Shown piece by piece: positions 22,796 to 32,563 of a stretch of DNA of 53,731 nt. Positions within the stretch are counted from its first letter, which is position 1. Each line of letters starts with the position of its first letter. Origin of the DNA: Cochliopodium minus. Lineage: Eukaryota > Discosea > Himatismenida > Cochliopodiidae. The notes below the pieces were generated by a model. It saw only the letters and a list, made by a program, of their open reading frames with translations. It was not told the origin of the DNA and did not search any database. The DNA lies in NCBI GenBank assembly GCA_024220525.1, contig JAMYWO010000063.1, forward strand, positions 23,645 to 77,375, given 5' to 3'. The position numbers and the translations under genes are program-made.

Positions 22796-24385
22796 GATTT
22801 ATTTTTTCTCCTTTAGATAATAGCCACTCAACCATTTCAAAGTTGCCAAATGAAAAGGCCACATCGAGACAATCTATCTTGCGGGGCTTGGTAAACAGCA
22901 TCTCCATCATATTTATGTTATTTGAGGAAATCACTCCCGTCAAAATATCATCCACATCATACCTTTCTTAAAAATATTGAAAAAAATGATCAAAAAAAAA
23001 AATCAAAATCAAAAAAAAAATTAAATGATAAAAAATTGAAAAAAATTAAAAAAAAATTAAAAAAATTAAAATTAAAATTTAAAAAATTTAAAAAATTTGA
23101 AATTAAATTAAAGAAAATGAATAATAAATGATAAAAATTAATGAACAATAAAAAATACAATAATTAACAGTTGAAAATTATTTTGTTCAAAAAACTAATT
23201 GTAATTAGAGGAAATAATCCCAAAAAAATTTTTTGAGATTATTTTTCATATGAAATTAATAAATTTTCAAAAATTGATTATTATTACTTCTAGATTCACA
23301 TATTGAAAGAAGTTTTTCAAATATTTTCAAGTTGGTGCTTTCTGTTGATGATTGAAGGGCTTTCTCAAAGCTTGTTGGATTTTTGGAGAGAACATATTCG
23401 AAGGCCTCCCAAGAATCTGAAGAGCTCACACCTTTTTTAAAAAAAATAAAATAAAAAATAAATTAAATGTGAAAAAAAAAACTTTGTTTTTTAATAGAAT
23501 AATTTTTGACTGAATAATTATTTTTAGTTTAATTTTAATTTATGTTTTAAAAAACAATTAAATGTTATCTCTTTAATTAAAATTTTAGTTAATATTTTTA
23601 TTTTTTTTATTTTTTATTCAATCAATTTATTTTTGAATTAAATTTTTACCTTCAAAACAAGAATCCCAACAAAATGCATTAGTATACAGAGATTCCATAA
23701 CTTTGATGATTTTTATATCTCCTGTCGCTCCCAAACGGAAGTAAACTTCATCACTGGGATTACGATCTAATAGATTTGAAAACTTTTTTATGATTTTTTC
23801 GTTTTTGGTTTTGAAAGATCCTATTAATGCCTTTTCGAAATCGTTCGCTCCTAAAAAAAAAAATTCAATTTTAAAAAATGAATATAAAATTTGATAAATT
23901 TTTTGATTATGAAATGCATAGTTGTGATTTATGTGATATCCCAATCCACATCAATATTAATCCAATATATTTTTATTCAAACAGGATATATAAAATTATA
24001 AAAAAAATTTATATTGCGCAATCAGTTGTTAAATGGATACATGGATACATATTTTACCCTGTTCTATTATATAATCAATCAATTCTATATTTTCAGTCTT
24101 TGATAGCTCATACAAACTCTCATTGAAATTTGTCGCTCCCTTCTCTATCGTCTCAACTATCCCATCTCTATATTGCGATTTGGATGCCCCTATCAATCCC
24201 ATCTTCATCTTATCCGCTCCATATCTGCTCACCAATTCGATCAGATCCCTATCGCAGGACATATATGCGTAGAATGTCGCCAATGATCTCGATTCCTTCT
24301 TATTGTTATCTATGAGAAACATCAATTTGTTGTATCTATTCTCATTGTAGTACTTATAAAATTTCTTTTTGAAATCCAATTCCAT
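22796..24385 (-). CDS. divergent ankyrin-repeat-like protein, 3' truncated
   Basis: Four exons: 24385-24058, 23850-23650, 23431-23288 and 22966-22796, phases matching, 281 codons. Repeating helical units of about 30-33 residues end in G-A or similar turns: DLIELVSRYGADKMKMGLIG, IVETIEKGATNFNESLYELS, IELIDYIIEQGANDFEKALI, FEMVEWLLSKG. They lack the canonical TPLH start and resemble the degenerate ankyrin proteins common in amoebae and their giant viruses. The start at 24385 (MELDFKKKFYKYYNENRYN) is the first in-frame ATG. The gene runs into the microsatellite and gap to its left. Function unknown. Confidence 0.68.
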
Positions 24386-24907
24386 TTTTTTTGATTTTTG
24401 ATATTTATTTTTTATTATTTCAACAAGATTGAATTTTGATAAAGCTGGTTCAGTTTCCAAAAGCTCATATGAGCAAAAGAATACATTTTTTCATCAATTT
24501 TATAAATCCAATTCCTTATTTATACAATATCAACTTTGATCCAAAGGCCCATTGTATAAATTTATAAATTTATAATTTTGAGAAATATTTTGGGTATTTT
24601 AATGTTTTGAGTGTTTGGTTAATTTACAAACCATATTGTGATTATGGCTATTATATTCAAAAATCATCAATATTGGAGTTAACTTTGCTCACATTTATAT
24701 GATGTCCAAATAATCGAAATTTTATTTTTTTTGAAACTGAAGACTAAATAAGAAATATATTTGAAAATTTGATAGTTTTTTTTGATAGTTTTTATTGATG
24801 TTTTGGGATAAAATGAAAAAATTTATTGGAAAAGAATTTTTATTTATAAAAATATTAATAAAGTTGTTTGTGGGTCAAAATCAAAAATTAAATTAAAAAA
24901 AAAAAAG
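24386..24907. other. divergent promoter region, nothing specific recognised
   Basis: About 520 bases between the ankyrin-like start (minus) and the EF-hand/armadillo start (plus). No exon or RNA gene seen; a poly-A run lies just before the downstream ATG. Confidence 0.45.
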
Positions 24908-27900
24908 ATGTTGAATAGAAATGAATCTACAGTCAATTTCCATACTTTAACTGAATTGGAATCAAAAGAATTGGAAAATGCATTTGCATTATGTGGTAAA
25001 GAAAAATCTATAACCGTTATTTTTTTTTAAATAAAATTAATTGAGCTTTGAACCTTTATTAAAAAAATATAGATAGAGATGGAAATGGATCTTTGGATGC
25101 AAGTGAATTGAAAGTGGGTAAAAATACAAAGAATTTTTTTTATAATGAAATATTCCTTGTATATACAATAAATAAGCTAAAATCAAGAAATATATACAAG
25201 ATAATCAAATGAATCAATCTGAATAGGATATAATTTTAACAAATATCCTCATTTATATTTCCCTTGAAATTATTAATTCCTTTATTTGTTATATATAGTG
25301 TTAAGATCAATTTTCCAAAGAGAACCATCAGAATCAGAAGGTAAATAAATAAAACAAAAAAAAAAAAAAAATATTTCCACTAACAATTCAAAAATGAGAA
25401 AATTCATTTTCAAAAAAAAATTTCTTTTTCTTTGTGTATAGTATCTAATCTGATGAATGCGATGGATATCAACAAAAATGGAACGATAGAGCTTGAGGAA
25501 TTCAAGAGCGTGATGTCTCATTGGTTGTCAAACAATAAGAAGAAGAGAAATAGAGAGGATATCGAGGAGGAGAGAAAGGATGTGCATAATGTTGTCAAAA
25601 ATTTCTTTTCATCGAATTCCGAGCCGATCAATTTGGAGGAAGTGGAGATGAAGCTGAAGAAAAACATGTTTGCTGTGGGATTGAACGATAATATCGAGAG
25701 AAATGATACCATCATAACATCCATGAGCCAAATCATATCCATTTCTAACAAAACAAAAGTAAATTTCTTTTTTTTATTATTAGATATCATTAAATTCAAA
25801 AATTAAAACTAAAACTCGAAAGAATATGATCTTTCCAATAATGAAATGAAGCTCATAAACTTTTTTTTTGCCATTTCAAAATTTGAATTAACTTTTTTTT
25901 TTTTGAATTAAGTTTTTTAAACATTCATTTTTTATTGTTTCATTTTTTATTGTTTTGTTAAATTAAAAGTTTTCTTTATTGTTTTAATTTAAATGTTCAT
26001 TTCATTTTTTAAAAAAAATTTTTCAAAGAAAGTTTAATATTTATTTATTTTAAAAATTTTCTTTACTTCAATTTATTACTTAGTACGAAGCACTTACCCA
26101 CTCTAAAAATTGTTTGAGCAACTTCAAAGTAATCATCGAAGGATTCGCCTCCAACAACTTGCAGCGAATCCTCAGCTCCCTCGAAAACCTCTACAAACTT
26201 GTCATGCTCGTCGAAATCTTCTCGACCCCCCTCGAAAGAAGAAGCATTGCCAACGTTTTAATCAAAACGTACGAGTTCATCGAGAAGGGAGATATTCTCA
26301 CCTACGTCGCCAAGATTTTGGAGAACCCTATCTCTTCTCAGCTTTTGATCGAGACTCTCAAGTTTTTGACTTTGTATTTTCCTGGTCCCAGAATTGCTTC
26401 TTTTCCTGTTGGTAAGAAATTTAAATATTCGTAGTATTTTAAATTTTTTTATTTAAAATGTTTCAAAAAAATTAATTTATTTTTAAATTTTTTAAATTTT
26501 TACTGTCAATTCTTTTTATAATTTAGAGTTAAAAAAATTTTAATTACATTCAGTAATATTTTATTTTTATATTTTTTGAGATTCAGATTGTCAGAAAGAT
26601 ATTTTAAAATGTGAACTTTATAATTCAAACATCTCGTTTTAAATCTTTTCAAAAAAAATAAAATCGAAATAAACATTTTTACATTAAAAAATTCATTAAA
26701 AATTATTTTTAATAAAAAAAGTTATTAATTTAAGATTTTTATTTTAATTAAAGATTTTTTCATTAAATATTTTTTAAACCCCACCTTCAAAAATTTTTTT
26801 TTTTCAGGACACATCTTACACCCTTCATCCATGTACTTCAAGAACAAACTCAAAACAATGGGGCTTCTCAAACACCTCATCTCCTTCCTCTCTCACCAAG
26901 ACGAGAAGGTGAGAGAAGAAGCCTGCGCCGTGATAGGAAGCTACGTCTCCTACAACTATAAGTGCAGAGACGAGATCCTCTTGATGTGTGCCAACGACTT
27001 CATGAAGCAGACTTACAACTTACTTTCTAGGCTTTTGGACCCTCGCAACTCTCTCCCCTGTTTGCAGAAGGCTTCTTTTACCATTTCTTCCTTGTGTGGA
27101 AATACTCATAGTCCCAAACACTTTCCAAATTTGAATCACATCCTCCCTTTTTTCAGTTCTTTGGTAAAAAAATAACAAAAAAATAAAAATAACAAAAGGA
27201 AATAAATAACAAAAGGAAATAAATAAAAATGACAAAAATAAAAGATTAAAAATATGATTATTTTTTGAAATATTGGAAGAACAAAAATTAATTAAAAATA
27301 AAAATAATTAATTAAATGAAATAAAAAAATTAAATAAAATATTGGCAGTAACAAAAATAATAAATATAAAATAATTTAAAAATAAATGAAAAAAATCAAA
27401 ATGACAAAAATAAAAATGACAAATAAAAATGAAAAAAATAAAAATGACAAAAATAAAAGATTAAAAAATATGATTATTTTTTTGAAATATTGGAAGAACA
27501 AAAATAATAAATAAAAAATAATTAATAAAATAAAATGAAACATACAAAATACAAAAAATAGAATTAATTTGACAAAAATAAAAGTGATTCTTTTTTTGAA
27601 ATATTGGCAGAAAATAAATTAAAATTAAAAATCAATTTACTTTTGAAAGATATTACATTTATTCAAAACCTTTTTTTTGTTTTTGTCAAATTGATTTTAC
27701 TATTTATTTCGTTAGGCTAATCTCTTTCTCAATTCAAGCGACGAGTTGGTCCTCAGAAACATCAGCGACTGCTTCAAGATCATCTTGCCAGGATTCAACA
27801 GCACCTCTATGATCTGCGACCGATTGATTGTCTTGCTTGGATGGACAGAATACCCAAACATTGTCTTTTCTATTGTGGATGTCATAAAAGAGATTATCTA

Positions 27901-28615
27901 CTTAGACGAAAATCAAACAAAGGTAAAAAAAATTTTTTTTTTTTTAGTTTAATTTTTTGAATTGATTTTTTAGTTTTTTTAAAGTTTGAATTTTTTTGAA
28001 TTTATTTTTAGTTTTTTTAAATTTTGAATTTTTTGAATTGATTTTTTAGTTTTTTTAAATTTTGAATTTTTTTGAATTTATTTTTTAGTTTTTTTCATTT
28101 TTGAATTATTTTTTCATTTTTTCATCAATTTATTTGTTTTTTTTCATCAATTTATTTATTTTTTATTTTTTGATTTTTTGTATTTAATTTAAATTTTTTT
28201 TTTCTTTAAAAATGTGACTCTTTTTGTAATTCAATTTTTTTATTATTTAATTTTTAAAAATATTTTAACAAGTTTTTTTTTTTGAAAATTTTTAAAAAGT
28301 TTTTAATAACTCATATTTTAATTTCTATTTTCTATTTTTTCTTTCCTCTAGTATTTACTTAGCAAAAATCTTGTTGAACCCATCAAAGGACTATTGAAAT
28401 CTAAAAATGAAAACTTGCGTCTCTCCGGATGCGACCTCATCGTGAGCCTCGCCTCCAGATGCCAAGTGAAGGAGCTCATCGAAGAAAATCTCTTCAAACT
28501 TTTGTTGGATCTCTTGATCACTGACGACTATTTGAAGTGGAAAATCTCCAAGTGCATTCTCAAAATTACTGAAACAAGAAGTCCACAAGTTATAGTGTAC
28601 AAACAAAATTTTTGA
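24908..28615 (+). CDS. EF-hand and armadillo/HEAT-repeat protein
   Basis: Eight exons: 24908-24995, 25073-25117, 25299-25340, 25442-25758, 26084-26411, 26808-27163, 27716-27922 and 28352-28615, 548 residues. Two canonical EF-hand calcium loops, DRDGNGSLDASE (residues about 30-41) and DINKNGTIELEE (about 65-76), have acidic ligands at positions 1, 3, 9 or 12 as expected. From about residue 165 the protein is built of helical repeats of armadillo type (LISFLSHQDEKVREEACAVI, LLKSKNENLRLSGCDLIVSL, LFKLLLDLLITDDYLKWKIS). It may be a calcium-controlled scaffold; partners are unknown. The stop at 28613-28615 sits in a suspect junction, so the C-terminus may be incomplete. Confidence 0.82.
27200..27620. 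repeat. intronic repeat, about three copies
   Basis: Within the 552-base intron 6 of the armadillo gene a unit containing GACAAAAATAAAAG, then ATGATTATTTTTT and GAAATATTGGAAGAACAAAA occurs near 27231 and 27438, with a decayed copy near 27569. Confidence 0.7.
27955..28095. repeat. intronic tandem repeat, about 40-base unit
   Basis: About three to four tandem copies of a unit made of GAATTKATTTTTTAGTTTTT (K = T or G) plus TAAATTTTGAATTTTTT in intron 7 of the armadillo gene. Confidence 0.7.
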
Positions 28616-28795
28616 TTTTTTTTATGAATTTTTTTTTGATTTATTTTTTAATTATTCTTCGTTAATTTAGTATATTTTCAAAAAAAAAAATTTTAGATTA
28701 TTTCAAATTTAATTTTCTTTGTTATTTTTTCTCACATTTAATTGATTTTAGAATATTTTCAAAAAAAAAAAAAAATTTTTTTTTTTTAATTTTAC

Positions 28796-29026
28796 TTCAT
28801 GAGTTTCCATTGATACCAATCTTTCTTTTCCTTCATCACATGTTGCTTCCAAATCTATTATCACGAAATAATCAATGTCTGTAATGAAGGGTGTTGGTAA
28901 GATAATTTATAAAAATCAATTCATATGGGTTGTGATAGTACGCTCGTCTATTTGTTTGATTGATATTTGGGATTGATTATCACTGATATCATCTATTTTG
29001 TTTGTTATGGATATATCTTGATTCAT
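28796..29026 (-). CDS. N-terminal fragment of an ERI1-like 3'-5' exonuclease
   Basis: Exon 1 29026-28942 (ATG) and exon 2 28878-28796 join in phase (C|AC) and encode 56 residues. After a polar leader of 28 residues comes HIDYFVIIDLEATCDEGKER, the first catalytic motif (D-x-E) of DEDDh exonucleases of the ERI1/3'hExo type, which trim histone mRNA, rRNA or small RNAs. The fragment ends METHE at a good GTAAAA donor. The expected next exon (starting like VIEFP) and the other catalytic motifs are not found; to the left lies a poly-A/poly-T tract and the tail of an opposite-strand gene. Either a misassembly cut the gene or it is a relic. Confidence 0.72.
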
Positions 29027-29210
29027 ACAGCAACCAAGACTCAATTTTATTTTATATTTTATTAAAAAGTTAATTTTAAAAGATGAAAGAAAAATGCTTG
29101 ATGCGATTATATACTAAATCTAAAATACCATCATATGTTTCAAATATATCCTCACAGTTTATTTGTAGTGTTGTAATTAAAAAAATAAAAAAAAATTTGC
29201 AAAAAAAAAA

Positions 29211-29857
29211 ATGAACAGCAAATTCTCCAAATATTTCAAAACTAAGATACCATTCCAAATCCCATTCAAAAATAATAATTTCTTCAAATTATCTACCAGA
29301 TTCATCTCTGATGAAGTGAGGATGAAAAATAGAAAAATTTTCCAAGCATCATTAGGGATAGTATTTGGTGCAATAGGATTGACATATGCAGCAGTTCCAT
29401 TATATGAAGCATTTTGTCAGGCAACAGGTTAGAATAAAGAAAAAAAAAAATATAAAGATTAAAATAATGGAAGGATGTATGGGATGTATGGGATGATAAT
29501 AGGAATTTTTATTGATCATTTTTCTTTTCAAAAAATAAATTTTGTTAGGATATGGAGGTAAATTGATTTTTTTTATTTTTTATCTAGATAATTATAAAAA
29601 ATAATAAAAATTAATTCAGAGAAAAAAATAAAAAAAAAGAATTAAAAAAAATGTTTGAATGTAATCATAATCCCCTTTTATTCTGATTTTCTTTTTTTTT
29701 CTTTTTAGGAACCACTAAAGAAGCAGACGAAAAAAAAATTCCCGTCGCTTCTGAGTACAAACATTTGAAACCTATTAAAGTTAGATTCAATGGATCTGCT
29801 AGTGAGAAACTAAATTGGCAATTCTCTCCTGAACAATCTTTTATTGATCTAAGACCT
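29211..29857 (+). CDS. cox11: cytochrome c oxidase assembly protein COX11, 3' truncated
   Basis: Exons 29211-29427, 29549-29557 (only nine bases) and 29709-29857 join in phase to 125 residues. A basic N-terminus of about 45 residues suits mitochondrial import; then one membrane helix (ASLGIVFGAIGLTYAAVPLY) runs into the hallmark YEAFCQATGYGGTTK, followed by KPIKVRFNGSASEKLNWQFS and PEQSFIDLRP. COX11 delivers copper to the CuB site of cytochrome oxidase in the inner membrane. The copper-binding CFCF part and the C-terminal domain should follow but are absent; beyond the donor at 29858 there is only A-rich sequence, then an unrelated RCC1 gene. Confidence 0.92.
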
Positions 29858-30009
29858 GTAAAAAAATAAAAAAAAAAATTATTTAAACTAAATCATAAAT
29901 AAAAAAAAAATTATTAAAATAAAATCACCAATAAAAATTTAAAAAAAAAAATCAAAAAAAAAATTAAAAATTAAAATTAAAAAATTTAAATCTTAAAAAT
30001 TTTGGAAAG
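29858..30009. other. A-rich junction between two truncated genes
   Basis: Poly-A and AAAAATT-like sequence joining the unfinished third intron of COX11 to an acceptor (ending at 30009) of a headless RCC1 gene. Probably a chimeric assembly join. Confidence 0.65.
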
Positions 30010-31151
30010 ATACTTTTTTGGGACCACACGATCAAAATTTAGCAAAGAAGAACCCTCTCTTTTGCTAAAGGACGAGTCTATCAAAACAGTGTGTTGTGGA
30101 AGAAACCACTTTTTCATCTTGAAAAAAAATGGTGAACTCTATGGTCTTGGAAGAAACTTCAATTATCAATTAGGTATCTTGTTAAAAACTCGTTTTTTTA
30201 TTTTGAAAGTTTTTAATTTGAATTTTGAATTTTTAAAAATTTTTCAAATTCTAAATTTATTTAATTTCATTGTGTTCAGTTTTTCTGCAATTTTTTTTTT
30301 CTAATTAATTTCCAAATTTTTTATTAATTTTTATTTCGTTAAAATTTATTTTAAACATTTTTATTTTTCCTGTTTATTTTTTGGACTTATTTTTTTTAAA
30401 ATGAATAATTTAAAGGGTTGAAAGATTCTGAAGATGTCAATGAATTAACTTTGTTGAGAAAGGATCCCAACATAAAAGCTATTTCTGCTGGCTACTCTCA
30501 CTCCATGATCTTCAGAGACAATGGTGACTTGTTGGTATTCGGGTAAAACAATCCAACAAAAAAAAAATAATTTTTTTGTTTTAATAAATTAATTAAAGAG
30601 CTAATAATTTTGGGCAATTGGGCATTGGCTTGGAATACCAGTCAATAATCAGGTACAATAATTTTATTTCTTATTAATATTATTCCTTAATTTTTTTTCT
30701 ATTTTTTTTTTTTATATTTTTTTTACATCCTTTACATCTTTTTTAGTTTTACATATTTTCTATTTTTTATTTTTTATTTTTATTTTATTTTTATATTTTT
30801 TTACATCCTTGCTTTTTTTATTTTTTATTATTTATTTTTATTTATTTTTTCAGCCCAACATTGATGATGAACAACCCCAGAATCAGAATGGTGATGTGCG
30901 GAAATATTTTGTGGACGACCTGGTCTCCCAAGGAACATTCTTTCTTCCCATCTTTCTATCAACAAAGAATCCTCATATTTATGCTTTCATTGAAGGTCGC
31001 CCAGAAATTTTTGAACGTTAAAGTCCCTCGTTATGTAGTCTACGAGATCATTAAATTTATAGATGACTTTTCTTTTCAAATCATAGAATTTAATGATTTG
31101 AATTCTGTTCCTTCGATCCAAGACCACAATCAAAACTGTCTCATTTTTTAA
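30010..31151 (+). CDS. RCC1-repeat protein, C-terminal part
   Basis: Exons 30010-30173, 30416-30542, 30599-30652 and 30854-31151 join in phase to about 213 residues. RCC1 blades are clear: IKTVCCGRNHFFILKKNGEL, YGLGRNFNYQLG, IKAISAGYSHSMIFRDNGDL and FGANNFGQLG. The last 80 residues include VPRYVVYEIIKFI, seen as a post-propeller segment in protist RCC1 proteins. The chain ends NQNCLIF, a possible CaaX box with F at the last position, which would favour geranylgeranylation. No ATG precedes the first exon; it begins at an acceptor in phase 2, which fits the open end of the RCC1 gene at 52310-53621. RCC1-fold proteins often act as GTPase exchange factors or scaffolds. Confidence 0.82.
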
Positions 31152-31408
31152 AATAAAAAAAACATTGTTCAAATTGAATATAACAAAATTTAATGAGGTT
31201 TAATAAAATTTTTTAACTTATCAATGAATCATATTTTTTTTATTCAACAAATTGTTCATTGAAAAAGGTATCAATTTCTTTTAGAGATTCAAATAAATAT
31301 AATTATTTCTCTTTAATTGTTGATTCTTTGGAATATTCATTTGAAAAAATTAAAAAAAATTTTATTGCAAAACTGAATCAAAAAAAATTGAGACCATTTG
31401 CAAGGAAG

Positions 31409-32074
31409 ATGAAACAAAAATCTGATTGGGATAATAGCTTTGATAACTATTATGGAACAAATAAATTTGTGAATAATAATAATACTGATAATCAACCTCC
31501 AATTCAAATGGAAAGAGAGTTGTCCAAAGAAGAAATAATGAAAAATTCAATGAATGAAAGCCTAAATAGATCAATAAGCACATTGGAAAGCACAAGATCA
31601 ACGGCAAGTGATACTATGGTCGCATTGGATAAACAAGGCAAGCAAATCGAGAATGCTCAGAGAAATGTCGAAGTATTAGAAGATCACATGAACAGAAGCC
31701 ATAGGATTCTCAATGGAATGTCATCTTTCTTCTCCAGGGTGTATAATAAGTTCACGAAGGATAAATCATATCGTGATGACGACAAATTCACACAATTTAA
31801 CAAGGATCATCAGAATAACTCCATCAAATCACAGAATGTCGATAATAAAGCACAGATGGACAATAATTACAATCAATATTCACCCCCTAAACAAGATGGC
31901 GATGATCAACTTGATCAGATCTCCAATTTGTTAAGTGATCTCCAGGAAATGGGACTTCAAATGAACAAGGAGATCAATCATCACAATCAAATGTTAGATA
32001 AATTGGATAATTCTGTCACCACACAAAATAATAGGATTGTAAATGCCAATAGGAAAATGAACAAATTATTGTAA
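31409..32074 (+). CDS. SNAP-25/29-like Qbc SNARE
   Basis: Single exon, 221 residues from the ATG at 31409. Two SNARE helices: Qb at about residues 60-115 (MVALDKQGKQIENAQRNVEV, with the central glutamine in GKQI) and Qc at about 165-221 (ISNLLSDLQEMGLQMNKEIN). The linker is Asn/Asp/Lys rich and has no cysteine cluster, so it resembles SNAP-29/SNAP-47 rather than palmitoylated SNAP-25. Such proteins supply two of the four helices in membrane-fusion complexes. In the Qc helix the motif reads KEINHHNQMLDKLD, putting histidine where the zero-layer glutamine is normally found (EIDxQN). The frame is open upstream of the ATG but without another ATG. Confidence 0.83.
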   Translation: MKQKSDWDNSFDNYYGTNKFVNNNNTDNQPPIQMERELSKEEIMKNSMNESLNRSISTLESTRSTASDTMVALDKQGKQIENAQRNVEVLEDHMNRSHRILNGMSSFFSRVYNKFTKDKSYRDDDKFTQFNKDHQNNSIKSQNVDNKAQMDNNYNQYSPPKQDGDDQLDQISNLLSDLQEMGLQMNKEINHHNQMLDKLDNSVTTQNNRIVNANRKMNKLL

Positions 32075-32196
32075 AATAATTTCAAAAAAAAAAAGAGTTA
32101 TTAAAATGTTCAAAAACTTGTATGCTATGCTATCAAATGATTTAAAGTGCAGAAATATAATTACAAATTTTTTATTGACATTTATTTCATGAAATA

Positions 32197-32433
32197 TCAA
32201 CATGCATATCTTATCTCTTGATTGATATATTCTTTGTTGGTAAGTCTATTGGACAATTCAGGATAACAAAAACTGCAAAACTTTGTTGTGTTTCCAAGTT
32301 TCAACTTGTTTCTCATCCCTGAGGAGGATCCTTTTCTTCCTCTTCCTGTTCTGCCTTTGTTTCTCTTTTTTGTTCTCCCTCTTTCTTCGTATTCATCATT
32401 GGACCGAAAAGAATAAATTTCGTTTTTATCCAT
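32197..32433 (-). CDS. small basic protein of unknown function
   Basis: Single open frame of 78 residues from an ATG at 32433, preceded by T/A homopolymers as at other starts here. It contains a Gly/Arg/Lys-rich stretch (GRTKKRNKGRTGRGRKGSSS) and a Cys pair KFCSFCYPE near the C-terminus that might bind a metal or be half of a zinc ribbon. No family is recognised. Coding status rests on the ATG, composition and fit between neighbours. Confidence 0.45.
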   Translation of the reverse strand: MDKNEIYSFRSNDEYEERGRTKKRNKGRTGRGRKGSSSGMRNKLKLGNTTKFCSFCYPELSNRLTNKEYINQEIRYAC

Positions 32434-32563
32434 TTTGATTTTTTTTTTTTATTTTTTTTTTTTATGTTAAATTTTTTTCATTTTTTTTTTTATAAATTCT
32501 TAAATTTAATTTAAAAAGATATTATTCAACGAATCAATTTATAACAAAAATAAATCTCCTAAT

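Noticed and set aside
22275-22816. Open frames running through the N gap
   Set aside because: They are an artefact of translating N; only 22103-22294 is sequence-supported.
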